64,000 nucleotides of DNA from Micavibrio sp. UBA6145 (GTDB lineage Bacteria > Pseudomonadota > Alphaproteobacteria > Micavibrionales > UBA1664), in NCBI GenBank assembly GCA_002423205.1, contig DIUZ01000002.1:124001-188000 (forward strand), in the 5' to 3' direction. The notes beneath the pieces are model-generated. The model was given only the letters and a program-made list of their open reading frames with translations, had not been told where the DNA came from and searched no databases. The translations under genes and the position numbers were made by a program. This document shows positions 17,896-26,405 of this stretch, piece after piece (position 1 is the stretch's first letter; every line of letters starts with the position of its first letter).

Positions 17896-19503
17896 TCATG
17901 AACCCGGCGCTACGACAAGGCACGATCCCAGATGCGCGCAGGCCGAATTCGCCTGGCCCTGGTCATACCCCTGAAGACGGGCACGGAAGATCATGCCGGC
18001 CTGTGTGTTCTGCGGAACGATGACCGGCTGGCCGCCCTGTAATGTGGATGGCAGGCGCGACTGCGCGGTGCGCAGCGCCTGATCGGTCATGGCGCGGCTC
18101 GGGAAGGCGCCAACCTGGATGGACCACCCGCGGGGCTGGTTGCTGGCGATCTGCTGGGGCGGGATGCTGCCGGCCTGCGCGGCAGGAACGCGCAATTGCA
18201 TGACCGTGCGGGCGGCGGATGCCGGGGTGGTGGGCGTATGGGTGATCTTGGCACCTGCAGCCGGTGCAACGGCCGCCTGCACCGGAAGTGACGGCTGCGG
18301 CGTGCGGATGATTTCAAGGGCCGGGCGCTGCGCTGGTATCGGTACGGATGCGGTTTTAACGCTGGGGGCGGCCTGTGAGACGGCGGCGTTTACGGCATTC
18401 TGCTGTTGCGCCTGATCGATCATCGCGGTGATGCGGCGGCCATCGTCCGGTGTATATGCGGCATCGTCTTCGGCGATATCGGTTTCCTGTACCTGCATCG
18501 TGACATCCGCAATCGCGGCGGCTTCGTCCACCGCGGTGGGCAGCGGGATGGGCAGGGCGGTGTTGTTGACCGCGACCTGTGTGCCCGATGTGCGGCGGCG
18601 GTCCAGTTCGGCAAAGCCGGCGTTCAGGATCTGCACCATGTTGTTATTGCGTGAGCGCCAGGTCTGACCGCCGAAGACGACACCGACCAGGCGGCGGCCA
18701 TCCTGTTTTGCCGATGCGACCAGGTTGAAACCCGATGCGTTGATGTAACCGGTCTTGATACCGTCCAGACCCGGGTACTCACCCAGCAGGCGGTTATGGT
18801 TGGGAAGGACCGTGCCCTTATATTCGAAATTGCGCACGCCGAAGTAGCGATAGTATTGCGGGTAGTCGCGCAGCAGAGCCATGGCAAGCTTGGCCATGTC
18901 GCGCGCCGTCGTCACCTGTTGCGGATCGGGCAGGCCCGATGCGTTACGGAATGTCGTGCGGGACATACCCAAAGCCTGCGCTTTTCGCGTCATTTTCGCG
19001 GAAAAACCGCGTTCCGTGCCGCCCAGTCTTTCCGCGACGGCCGCCGCGACATCGTTCGCTGATTTGGTGACCAGCATCTGGATGGCATCTTCGACTGCGA
19101 CGCTTTTACCCACGGGGATGCCTATCTTGGACGGCGGCATCGATGCGGCGTGGGATGAAATGGTGATCCGGTCATTCATGCGCAGCTGCCCGGATTCAAG
19201 CGCGGCGAAGACCATATATAGAGTCATCATCTTGGTGAGCGATGCCGGATGGCGGATCGAGTCCGCCTGCCGCGCCATCAGAACTTCGCCGGTGGCGGCA
19301 TCGACGACGATGGCCGAATAGGGTTTCGTGTTGACCGCTTTGGATGGTTTTTTGGACGAAGATTTGGCCTGCGCAGAATCAAGATTTGCGAATCCGAGAA
19401 TCAGAGTCGTGAAAATCAGGCATACGAAAACCAAAAAACGGAAGGCGCGCGCATTTTTTTCCACGCAAGAATTCGTCGTGTTTTTGATGTGCACGTTTTG
19501 CAT
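17896..19503 (-). CDS. D-alanyl-D-alanine carboxypeptidase with SPOR domain
   Basis: A 535-residue penicillin-binding protein of peptidase family S11, which trims the terminal D-Ala of peptidoglycan stem peptides in the periplasm. Counting from the ATG at 19503, an N-terminal membrane or signal segment is at 21-46 (ending SAQA), with the three active-site motifs SLTK (88-91), SAN (148-150) and KTG (250-252). A Pro/Ala-rich linker follows, then a SPOR domain (about 455-535, starting WSIQVGAFPS) that binds denuded glycan strands at the septum. The frame is open to 19566 with TTG codons, so a slightly longer form is possible. SPOR-tailed S11 enzymes are typical of alphaproteobacteria. Confidence 0.9.
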   Translation of the reverse strand: MQNVHIKNTTNSCVEKNARAFRFLVFVCLIFTTLILGFANLDSAQAKSSSKKPSKAVNTKPYSAIVVDAATGEVLMARQADSIRHPASLTKMMTLYMVFAALESGQLRMNDRITISSHAASMPPSKIGIPVGKSVAVEDAIQMLVTKSANDVAAAVAERLGGTERGFSAKMTRKAQALGMSRTTFRNASGLPDPQQVTTARDMAKLAMALLRDYPQYYRYFGVRNFEYKGTVLPNHNRLLGEYPGLDGIKTGYINASGFNLVASAKQDGRRLVGVVFGGQTWRSRNNNMVQILNAGFAELDRRRTSGTQVAVNNTALPIPLPTAVDEAAAIADVTMQVQETDIAEDDAAYTPDDGRRITAMIDQAQQQNAVNAAVSQAAPSVKTASVPIPAQRPALEIIRTPQPSLPVQAAVAPAAGAKITHTPTTPASAARTVMQLRVPAAQAGSIPPQQIASNQPRGWSIQVGAFPSRAMTDQALRTAQSRLPSTLQGGQPVIVPQNTQAGMIFRARLQGYDQGQANSACAHLGSCLVVAPGS

Positions 19504-19626
19504 GTTAGCTTGGGTTTCGTTGAGTTTGAGAGATGTTGTGTTCTCTTCCAGTGTAAAAATTTTCAAAGGGCGTTGTCCATCTTTTTACACATGCACTCGA
19601 CTCCTACACACATTTAGGTATCATTG

Positions 19627-19655
19627 TTGACTGTAATAGGAATTTGTCCTATTTT
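19627..19655 (+). promoter_or_regulatory. Sigma-70-like promoter with embedded inverted repeat
   Basis: TTGACT (19627-19632) and TATTTT (19650-19655) are separated by 17 bases and lie 28 bases before the Ala/Lys-rich gene. A perfect repeat AATAGGA-ATTTG-TCCTATT (19635-19653) fills the spacer and overlaps the -10 element, a typical place for a repressor site. Confidence 0.5.
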
Positions 19656-19682
19656 GTGCACTGCAACAATGGGGGTTTAACC

Positions 19683-19862
19683 ATGAGTGAACTGTTGAAA
19701 GTCCTGGCCGCTGCTAAAAAGGCTGCCAAGAAAAAGACTGCTGCTAAGAAGCCGGCTGCTAAAAAAGCCAAAAAACCGGCTGCTAAAAAAGCCAAAAAAC
19801 CGGCTGCTAAGAAGAAGCCGGCTGCTAAAAAAGTCGTGAAGAAAAAAACGGCTAAGAAATAA
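19683..19862 (+). CDS. Ala/Lys-rich histone H1-like protein
   Basis: A 59-residue, extremely basic protein. After MSELLKVLAAAKK it consists almost only of Lys, Ala and Pro in repeats of the type AAKKAKKP, like the C-terminal tail of histone H1 and bacterial H1-like proteins (HctB, AlgR3 tail). Such proteins bind and condense DNA or act as polycation linkers; neither is proven by sequence. GGGGG stands before the ATG. It has its own promoter-like element and a terminator-like hairpin, so it is probably a single-gene unit. A phasin gene follows, and Lys/Ala/Pro repeat tails also occur in proteins that tie polyester granules to DNA. Confidence 0.72.
   Translation: MSELLKVLAAAKKAAKKKTAAKKPAAKKAKKPAAKKAKKPAAKKKPAAKKVVKKKTAKK
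19752..19835 (+). repeat. 24-base tandem repeat inside the Ala/Lys-rich gene
   Basis: Two identical units begin CCGGCTGCTAAAAAAGCC and end AAAAAA (19752-19775, 19776-19799), followed by two shortened units from 19800 and 19818. Each full unit encodes eight residues, so copy number can change without breaking the frame. Confidence 0.85.
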
Positions 19863-19866
19863 CACT

Positions 19867-19901
19867 AACGGCGCTGAAGAGTTACTCTCCAGCGCCGTTT
19901 T
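19867..19901 (+). terminator. Stem-loop after the Ala/Lys-rich gene
   Basis: A perfect 10-bp stem AACGGCGCTG / CAGCGCCGTT with a 13-base loop, followed by only a short T-run and then six C residues. Its place just after the stop supports a terminator. Confidence 0.65.
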
Positions 19902-19952
19902 CCCCCCTTTGTTCGTCCCGGAAAACGTCGTTATTTATAAGGAGCAGTAACA

Positions 19953-20360
19953 ATGAAAACAGCGAAAAACACGGCCTTCAGCATGGATAAGTTTGCTGGT
20001 GGCGGTATGAAACAAGTCGAAGATATGATGTCGATTGGCAAAGAAACCACCGACGCGATGACCCAGTCCAGCAGCATTTTTGCCAAGGGCATGGAAGAAA
20101 TGATGAAGGCGTGCATGTCTCACGCCCAGGCAGCCAGCGAAAAGAACGCCAATGTCTGGAAAACCCTGATGTCCTGCAAGACAATCAACGAATTTGCCGA
20201 AACCCAGAACCGCATTGCTCAGGAATCGTTTGAAGACGCCATGTCGGCGACCGCTCAGATGTCCGAGAAGGCTGTCAAAATGATGATGGATTGTATGGAA
20301 CCCATCAACAAACAGGTTTCGAGCTCCATGAAAAAGGCCAACGTCACCGTTGCTGCCTAA
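19953..20360 (+). CDS. Phasin family protein
   Basis: A 135-residue, wholly helical, methionine-rich protein with the phasin pattern: a conserved central KTINEFAETQNRIAQESFED and amphipathic heptads on both sides. Phasins coat polyhydroxyalkanoate granules, limit their size and affect polymer turnover; some act as general stress proteins in species without polymer. No polymer synthase is present in the window. A strong AAGGAG precedes the ATG and a canonical terminator follows, so it is likely an abundant, single-gene transcript. The neighbouring Ala/Lys-rich gene could be functionally linked through granule-nucleoid attachment. Confidence 0.85.
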   Translation: MKTAKNTAFSMDKFAGGGMKQVEDMMSIGKETTDAMTQSSSIFAKGMEEMMKACMSHAQAASEKNANVWKTLMSCKTINEFAETQNRIAQESFEDAMSATAQMSEKAVKMMMDCMEPINKQVSSSMKKANVTVAA

Positions 20361-20392
20361 GATAAACCACCGGTGATATGCCGGAAGGTATG

Positions 20393-20420
20393 AAAAAGCC
20401 CGCTTCTCGCGGGCTTTTTT
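20393..20420 (+). terminator. Rho-independent terminator after the phasin gene
   Basis: An 11-bp perfect stem AAAAAGCCCGC / GCGGGCTTTTT with loop TTCTC and a T-run. It also sits just past the stop of the leftward methyltransferase gene (20436) and is symmetrical enough to serve both strands. Confidence 0.9.
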
Positions 20421-20435
20421 CTGCCTTGGGATCTT

Positions 20436-21137
20436 TTATTTGCGGATGATGAGCAGGTCGTGGGTGACCACATCGCCGTTACCGCGGCGATACGCTTCGA
20501 ATCGGGTCGTATCGACGATCTCAAGCCCCGCTGATTTGCACAACTGGACCACATAGGCGGTCGCATGCAGGTATTTGCAATAGACATGCGGTACCGGCAG
20601 GCGGCTATGGACCCGGCGCACCGTAACCGAACGCGGCGACTGCCCCACAATGCCGCCGAACCAGCGTTTGCCGTACAGATGCGATGTGGCGGGGGTCTCA
20701 AACGCCAGTGCGGCATACCCGCCGGTTTTCAGGTGCCGGATGATATGGTCCAGCACGTCTTCCGGGTGTTCGACGAATTCCATGACCCCGGCGGCGATAA
20801 TCGCCTCGTAAGGGCCGGGCGGCATCAGGTCATGGCGCACATCGCACCGGAACAGGCGGTCGGCCACCCCCTTGATACGGCAGGCATCAAGCATGTTCTG
20901 CGACGCATCCACCCCGGTAATGTGCATGTCCGGGAAGCCCAGGCGGAACATGGTCGATGACAACCCGGTGCCGATACCGATATCCAGCAGGCGTTGCTGC
21001 TGGCGGCCGGAAAGCCGGGGGGCGAGAGCATCGTAAACCACCTCCGGCACGGCATAGTCGTAACGGGCAAGGTCGCGGTCATAGGCGTTGGCCCATCCGT
21101 CGAAATAGCGCTGAGGGCCTGATCGGGTCTTGAACAT
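20436..21137 (-). CDS. SAM-dependent methyltransferase
   Basis: A 233-residue class I methyltransferase. Motif I is LLDIGIGTGLSS (about 50-61) and the acidic ribose-binding residue is in TGVDAS (about 74-79), with AIIAAGVMEFVEHPED as the motif II-III region. A cysteine-bearing insert and a DLLIIRK end follow. The fold resembles ubiquinone/trans-aconitate-type small-molecule methyltransferases, but the substrate cannot be told. It stands alone, divergent from the aspartate aminotransferase gene, and ends at a shared bidirectional terminator. Confidence 0.75.
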   Translation of the reverse strand: MFKTRSGPQRYFDGWANAYDRDLARYDYAVPEVVYDALAPRLSGRQQQRLLDIGIGTGLSSTMFRLGFPDMHITGVDASQNMLDACRIKGVADRLFRCDVRHDLMPPGPYEAIIAAGVMEFVEHPEDVLDHIIRHLKTGGYAALAFETPATSHLYGKRWFGGIVGQSPRSVTVRRVHSRLPVPHVYCKYLHATAYVVQLCKSAGLEIVDTTRFEAYRRGNGDVVTHDLLIIRK

Positions 21138-21240
21138 CGTGCTTTGATTCTACACCACTTGCGCCCACGCTGGGAGAGGTCTAAAACGACCCCGATTTCC
21201 AGTTTTTGCCAGTTTTTGTATGCAAGGGAGCACAAAGCAA

Positions 21241-22461
21241 ATGTCGATCGTCGCCAACCGCCTCAACCGTATCAAACCGTCGCCCACCATCGCGGTAACC
21301 ACCAAGGCCGCCGAACTCAAAGCCGCCGGCCGTGACGTGATCGGCCTCGGCGCAGGCGAACCTGACTTCGATACGCCTGACCATATCAAGGACGCCGCGA
21401 TTGCCGCCATCAAGGCCGGCAAAACCAAATACACCGCCGTCGACGGCACGCCTGAACTGAAAAAAGCCATCGTCGAAAAATTCAAACGCGAAAACGAACT
21501 GACTTACACGACCGACCAGGTCAGCGTCGGTACGGGCGGAAAACAGATTCTTTTCAACGCGTTCATGGCATCGCTTAACGCGGGTGATGAAGTCATTATT
21601 CCTGCACCGTACTGGGTCAGCTACCCCGACATGGTCATGATGGCCGAAGGCACGCCTGTATTCGTTGAGTGCACGGCTGAAAACTTCTTCAAGATGAAGC
21701 CCGAACAACTGGAAGCGGCGATCACGCCGAAAACCAAATGGGTTATCTTCAACTCGCCGTCCAACCCGACCGGTGCTGCGTACACCAAGGAAGAGATCAA
21801 AGCCCTGACCGACGTGCTGGTGAAACACCCGCATGTCTGGATCATGACCGACGATATGTACGAACACCTGGTCTATGACGGTTTTAAATACTTCTCCGTG
21901 GCGCAGGTCGAACCCAAACTCTATGACCGCACCCTGACCACCAACGGCGTATCGAAATCCTTCGCCATGACCGGCTGGCGCATTGGCTATGCCGCGGGTC
22001 CCAAGACCCTGATCAAGGCCATGGCGGCGGTGCAGTCGCACTCCACCTCCAACCCGTCATCCATCTCGCAGGCCGCCGCACTGGCCGCGCTGAACGGCGA
22101 CCTGTCCTTCCTGAAAGAACGCAACGCCGTATTCGTCCAGCGCCGCGACATGGTCGTCGATATGCTCAACCAGGCCGAAGGCATTTCCTGCCACAAGCCG
22201 GAAGGCGCTTTCTACGTCTACCCGTCCTGCGCGGGTTGCATCGGCAAGGTCACGCCGAAGGGTAACGTCATCAAGTCGGATGACGATTTCGTGACATATT
22301 TGCTGGAAGAAGAGGGCGTCGCCGCCGTCCAGGGTTCGGCCTTCGGCCTGTCCCCGCATTTCCGCATTTCGTATGCGACATCGACCGAAGCCCTGAAAGA
22401 AGCCTGCACGCGTATTATCCGCGCCTGCGCGCAACTGACCGGCAACAAGGCCGCCGCCTAA
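21241..22461 (+). CDS. aatA: Aspartate aminotransferase (class I/II, PLP)
   Basis: A 406-residue fold-type I aminotransferase of the Ib subgroup. The PLP lysine is Lys239 in GVSKSFAMTGWRIGY; other marks are NSPSNPTGA (171-179) and the substrate-binding Arg in FRISYATS near the end. It moves the amino group between aspartate and 2-oxoglutarate; members of this group may also use prephenate. The ATG at 21241 follows GGGAG at a good distance and gives the typical MSIVANRLNRIKPSPT start. It is followed in the same direction by a flavin-binding stress protein. Confidence 0.93.
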   Translation: MSIVANRLNRIKPSPTIAVTTKAAELKAAGRDVIGLGAGEPDFDTPDHIKDAAIAAIKAGKTKYTAVDGTPELKKAIVEKFKRENELTYTTDQVSVGTGGKQILFNAFMASLNAGDEVIIPAPYWVSYPDMVMMAEGTPVFVECTAENFFKMKPEQLEAAITPKTKWVIFNSPSNPTGAAYTKEEIKALTDVLVKHPHVWIMTDDMYEHLVYDGFKYFSVAQVEPKLYDRTLTTNGVSKSFAMTGWRIGYAAGPKTLIKAMAAVQSHSTSNPSSISQAAALAALNGDLSFLKERNAVFVQRRDMVVDMLNQAEGISCHKPEGAFYVYPSCAGCIGKVTPKGNVIKSDDDFVTYLLEEEGVAAVQGSAFGLSPHFRISYATSTEALKEACTRIIRACAQLTGNKAAA

Positions 22462-22525
22462 AATCAGTATCGGAACCATCGCTGGACCCGTCCGTTTGTT
22501 GTCAAAGACAAACGAAAGGATACCC

Positions 22526-23020
22526 ATGACCGATACACGCGAATTTGAAGAACAGTTCTGGAAGGCCCTTAAATCCGACCGCACTATGATGCTCGGCCTG
22601 CACGGCGTGGATGATGGCCACGCCCGCCCGATGACGGCGATGCGCGACGATGTTGACGGGTATATCTATTTCTTCACATCAAACGACAGCGGCATCGTGC
22701 AGGGGCTGGACCAAAGCCACCGCGCCATTGCGACTTTTACTTCCAAGGGGCATGACATGTTTGCCAGTATCCACGGCACTGTGACATTGAGTGATGACCG
22801 CGCGGTTATTGACCGCCTGTGGAATCCGTTTATCGCAGCATGGTACACGGGCAAGGATGATCCGAAACTTGCATTGCTGCGTTTCGACGCGCAGGAAGCA
22901 CAGATCTGGCGCGATGCTTCAAGCCTGATGGCAGGCATCAAGATGCTGATCGGTATCGATCCCAAGAAAGATTACAAAGACAAAGTCGCGCAGGTGCCGC
23001 TGCATAAAGACGCGGCGTAA
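22526..23020 (+). CDS. Pyridoxamine-5'-phosphate-oxidase-like stress protein
   Basis: A 164-residue split-barrel flavin-binding protein of the general stress protein 26 group. Recognisable segments are FWKALKSDRTMMLGL, YFFTSNDSG and FTSKGHDMFASIHG, then a PFIAAWYTGKDDP region typical of the group. Members bind FMN, FAD or F420 but lack the residues for pyridoxamine phosphate oxidation, and their substrate is generally unknown. AAAGGA precedes the ATG at 22526. It lies 64 bases after the aminotransferase gene and may share its transcript. It ends eight bases from the convergent ispA. Confidence 0.8.
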   Translation: MTDTREFEEQFWKALKSDRTMMLGLHGVDDGHARPMTAMRDDVDGYIYFFTSNDSGIVQGLDQSHRAIATFTSKGHDMFASIHGTVTLSDDRAVIDRLWNPFIAAWYTGKDDPKLALLRFDAQEAQIWRDASSLMAGIKMLIGIDPKKDYKDKVAQVPLHKDAA

Positions 23021-23028
23021 GGCGCGCC

Positions 23029-23937
23029 TTACTTACGGCGTTCCAGAACGTACATCGCAAACGCCTTGAGCGTGGATGCGCGGCTGTCGAACACGTGCAG
23101 ATGGCGGATGGCCTGGTGCACCAGCATTTCTGCGCGCATCTTGGCCTGTTCGCTGCCCATCGTGGTCACGAAGGTGGATTTACCGGCCTTCGTGTCCTTG
23201 CCCTGTTCCTTGCCGGTTTCAGCCGGGTCGCCTTCGACGTCCAGAATATCGTCCGTCACCTGGAAGGCGAGGCCAAGGTCGAACGCGTAATTACGCAGCG
23301 CCTTGCGCTGCTGTTCCGATGCCTTGCCCAGAATGGCACCGGCTTCGCATGCGAAAGACATCAGCATGCCCGTCTTCATACGTTGCAGACGGCTGATCTG
23401 GCCGACATCGAATTTCGATTTTTCGCCGATGAGGTCCAGCATCTGGCCGCCAACCATGCCGTTCAGGCCGGATGATTTGGCCAGCAGCGACGTGAGTTCA
23501 CAGCGCACATGCGGATCTTCATGCGTTTCCGGCTCAGCCAGAATTTCAAACGCGTAAGTGAGAAGGGCGTCGCCCGCAAGGATGGCGGTCGCATCGTCAT
23601 ATTTCTTGTGTACCGACGGCATGCCGCGGCGCAGATCGGCGTTGTCCATCGCGGGAAGATCGTCATGCACCAGTGAATAGCAATGCACGAATTCCAGTGC
23701 AGCGGCGACGCGCTTGGCGCGCAGGTGGTCAACGCCGAACAGCTTGGCGGACTCGCACACCAGGAACGGGCGAATGCGTTTACCGCCGCCCAGCGTGGCG
23801 TAGCGCATGGCCTCAATCAGGCGGTTTTCAGGCTCCGACGTTTCGGGCAGCAATGTGCCGATCGTCGTGTTGATGCCGGATGCAATCTCGGCCATGGCTG
23901 TCTGGAGTTCCGGGGAAGCTTCGCGTGGTGAAGGCAT
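23029..23937 (-). CDS. ispA: Farnesyl diphosphate synthase-type polyprenyl synthetase
   Basis: A 302-residue all-helical prenyltransferase that condenses isopentenyl diphosphate with allylic diphosphates. The two Asp-rich magnesium sites are HDDLPAMD (Asp92, Asp93, Asp98) and DDILD (229-233), with GGKRIRP (51-57) binding the diphosphate. Length and the residues before the first Asp-rich motif fit the bacterial C15 enzyme, but chain length is not certain. It follows xseB by 11 bases; xseB-ispA is a classic pair, usually followed by dxs, which is absent here. Confidence 0.92.
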   Translation of the reverse strand: MPSPREASPELQTAMAEIASGINTTIGTLLPETSEPENRLIEAMRYATLGGGKRIRPFLVCESAKLFGVDHLRAKRVAAALEFVHCYSLVHDDLPAMDNADLRRGMPSVHKKYDDATAILAGDALLTYAFEILAEPETHEDPHVRCELTSLLAKSSGLNGMVGGQMLDLIGEKSKFDVGQISRLQRMKTGMLMSFACEAGAILGKASEQQRKALRNYAFDLGLAFQVTDDILDVEGDPAETGKEQGKDTKAGKSTFVTTMGSEQAKMRAEMLVHQAIRHLHVFDSRASTLKAFAMYVLERRK

Positions 23938-23948
23938 GGCGCTATCGA

Positions 23949-24200
23949 TTACTGTTCGGGGTTGAATGGTGTCGTGCCGGTCGGTTTACCGTCGGCGGAT
24001 AATGAAATTTTCTCGACACGCAGTTTCGCATCTTTCAGGCGCTGTTCGCACAAGACCTTGAGATGCATGCCGCGTTCGTAAGCCTTGATCGAGTCTTCGA
24101 GCGACGAACTGCCGGATTCGAGTGTGCGCACAATCTGATCGAGTTCAGAAAGTGCATTTTCAAATGACATTTCGTCAATGTTTTCAACGGCTTTTGGCAT
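23949..24200 (-). CDS. xseB: Exodeoxyribonuclease VII small subunit
   Basis: An 83-residue helical protein with the family core SFENALSELDQIVRTLESGS and then LEDSIKAYERGMHL. Several copies wrap one XseA to form the single-strand-specific exonuclease VII. The ATG at 24200 was chosen over an in-frame TTG three codons earlier. It is the first gene of the xseB-ispA unit. The divergent gmd gene starts 141 bases away; the gap holds short hairpin-forming GC runs but nothing I can name. Confidence 0.92.
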   Translation of the reverse strand: MPKAVENIDEMSFENALSELDQIVRTLESGSSSLEDSIKAYERGMHLKVLCEQRLKDAKLRVEKISLSADGKPTGTTPFNPEQ

Positions 24201-24341
24201 CGGGTGCAAAGCCTAACCGTTTACCTTGGTTCCGTAAAGCCTGAAAAGAGAAGGCGGCCCCGCCAGCGCCAGAAATTACCTTAAATGCCAAGGCGTTAAC
24301 CCTGCTTGACGCCGCTTGTACGGGTGATAACGATAACGCCT

Positions 24342-25325
24342 ATGTCTGCGCATAAAACAGCCCTGATCTTCGGCGTCACCGGCCAGGATGGATCGTATCT
24401 GTCTGAACTCCTTCTATCCCGGGGGTACCGGGTGCACGGCGTGGTACGCCGCAGCTCGGTCGATAACCGCACCCGCCTGTCGTCCTTCATGGGCCAGATG
24501 ACCCTGCATGACGGGGATCTTGCCGATGCCGGGTCGATCTGGCGCATTATCGCCGCCGTAAAGCCGGATGAAATCTACAATCTGGCAGCGCAAACCCATG
24601 TCGCCGTCAGCTTTGACGAACCCGAACACACCTCTGATATCAACGCACTGGGCGTAACCCGCATCCTTGAGGCTGTGCGCACGCTTGCACCCCGCGCCCG
24701 TTTCTATCAGGCATCGACATCCGAATTATTCGGGCAAGGAGGTGGCGACCTGAACGAGGAATCGCCCATGCTGCCCGCGAGCCCCTACGGCGCGGCCAAG
24801 CTCTATGCCTTCAACATGGTGCGCATTTATCGCAAGGCTTACGGCCTCTTCGCGTGTAACGGCATCCTGTTCAACCACGAATCCCCGCGCCGGGGCGGCG
24901 ATTTTGTCACCGCCAAGATCGCTAATTTCGCAAAGACCCTGCGCAACGGTACATGGGACGGCCAGCCATTGACGCTGGGCAACCTTGACGCCGCCCGCGA
25001 CTGGGGCCACGCCCGCGACTACGCGCAAGGCATGTGGCAGATGCTGCAGGCCGACCAGCCCGACGATTTCGTGCTGGCGACCGGCGTATCCAAATCCGTG
25101 CGCGATTTTGTAAACGCGGCCATCCCCGGTCTGGTCTGGTCAGGGCAGGGCAAAGATGAAACCGCCAGCCAGAGTGATGGCCGGTTGATCGTGAAAATTG
25201 ATACGGCTTTATTTCGCCCCATCGATGTCCCAGCCCTGCGTGGGGATTCCGCCAAGGCGCGTGTGGCGCTGGGCTGGACACCGCAGACCGACTTTGGGGC
25301 GCTGGTCGATGAAATGGTCGGCTGA
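24342..25325 (+). CDS. gmd: GDP-mannose 4,6-dehydratase
   Basis: A 327-residue short-chain dehydrogenase/epimerase. The NADP-binding start is GVTGQDGSYLSELLLSRGY, RRSS marks the GDP-mannose dehydratase branch, catalytic residues lie in STSELFG and YGAAKLYA, and CNGILFNHESPRRG with DWGHARDY completes the family signature. It turns GDP-D-mannose into GDP-4-keto-6-deoxymannose. The next gene, fcl, completes GDP-L-fucose, a precursor for surface polysaccharide. It is somewhat shorter than the usual 340-370 residues, mainly at the C-terminus. No glycosyltransferase for fucose is adjacent. Confidence 0.93.
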   Translation: MSAHKTALIFGVTGQDGSYLSELLLSRGYRVHGVVRRSSVDNRTRLSSFMGQMTLHDGDLADAGSIWRIIAAVKPDEIYNLAAQTHVAVSFDEPEHTSDINALGVTRILEAVRTLAPRARFYQASTSELFGQGGGDLNEESPMLPASPYGAAKLYAFNMVRIYRKAYGLFACNGILFNHESPRRGGDFVTAKIANFAKTLRNGTWDGQPLTLGNLDAARDWGHARDYAQGMWQMLQADQPDDFVLATGVSKSVRDFVNAAIPGLVWSGQGKDETASQSDGRLIVKIDTALFRPIDVPALRGDSAKARVALGWTPQTDFGALVDEMVG

Positions 25326-25410
25326 CCCCATACTTTTGCGGTGCCCGGCGTGATCTTTACTTTTAAAATCGTCTTATTAAGGTGAAGTCCTGCATTCAAG
25401 GATGAGCAAT

Positions 25411-26385
25411 ATGGCACTCATGGGGGGATCGCGTATTTGGGTGGCGGGTTCGCGCGGCATGGCCGGTGCGGCCATCACCCGCGCCTTGGGCGCCAAAGGC
25501 ATCAAAACCATTGATGATCCATCACGTGAGAAACTTGATTTAAGATGTCAGGAAGACGTGGAAAAATGGATTCGTTCAAAGCGACCGGATGTCATCTATC
25601 TTGCCGCCGCCCGCGTCGGCGGCATTGTCGATAATGCCGAGCATCCGGCTGATTTCATCACCGACAATCTGCAGATTGAAACCAATGTCATCACCGCCGC
25701 CGCCAAGGCGCGCGTGGGTAAGCTGGTTTTCCTTGGCTCAAGCTGCATCTACCCGCGCATGGCCCCGCAGCCGATGCGCGAAGAGGACCTGATGACCGGC
25801 CCGCTGGAAGACACCAACCGCGCCTATGCCATCGCCAAGCTTGCGGGGCTTGAACTGGTGCGGGCTTATCGCCAGCAATACGGCTGTGACTTTATCTCCG
25901 TCCTGCCGTGCAACCTTTACGGCCCGGGCGATACCTATAACGCGCATCGCAGCCATGTTATCCCGGCGCTGATGCTTAAAATTCGTGCGGCGATGGAAAC
26001 CGACCAGTCCCATACCTCGCATATCAAGGTCTGGGGCACCGGCAATGCCCGCCGCGAATTCATGCATGTCGATGACATGGCCGATGCCGTCGTGCACCTG
26101 GCGGGTACCTATAGCGGCGCGTCACCGGTGAATATCGGCACGGGGGAAGAGATCAGCATCCGCGACCTGACCCATATGCTGTGCGAAATTGCCGGGTATA
26201 AGGGTGCCATTGTCTTTGATACATCCAAACCCGACGGCGCACCGCGCAAGATTCTGGATTGCACCCGCCTGTACGCGACGGGCTGGCAGTATAAAATCAC
26301 ACTGAAGCAGGGGCTGGACGCGGTATGGCAGGATTACCTGACCACCGCGCATCAGACGCATCACCCGCGCAAACGCACGGCGTAA
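25411..26385 (+). CDS. fcl: GDP-L-fucose synthase
   Basis: A 324-residue epimerase-reductase. The nucleotide-binding loop is VAGSRGMAGAA, the AARVGGI segment is typical of the family, and the active site shows FLGSSCIYP (Ser and Cys) with YAIAKLAGLE (Tyr and Lys). It epimerises and reduces the Gmd product to GDP-L-fucose with NADPH. The ATG at 25411 has AAGGA eight bases upstream; the ATG nine bases earlier overlaps that site, so the later one was chosen. It lies 85 bases after gmd. Confidence 0.93.
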   Translation: MALMGGSRIWVAGSRGMAGAAITRALGAKGIKTIDDPSREKLDLRCQEDVEKWIRSKRPDVIYLAAARVGGIVDNAEHPADFITDNLQIETNVITAAAKARVGKLVFLGSSCIYPRMAPQPMREEDLMTGPLEDTNRAYAIAKLAGLELVRAYRQQYGCDFISVLPCNLYGPGDTYNAHRSHVIPALMLKIRAAMETDQSHTSHIKVWGTGNARREFMHVDDMADAVVHLAGTYSGASPVNIGTGEEISIRDLTHMLCEIAGYKGAIVFDTSKPDGAPRKILDCTRLYATGWQYKITLKQGLDAVWQDYLTTAHQTHHPRKRTA

Positions 26386-26405
26386 GCGTTCTTTTAAAAA
26401 CGATG

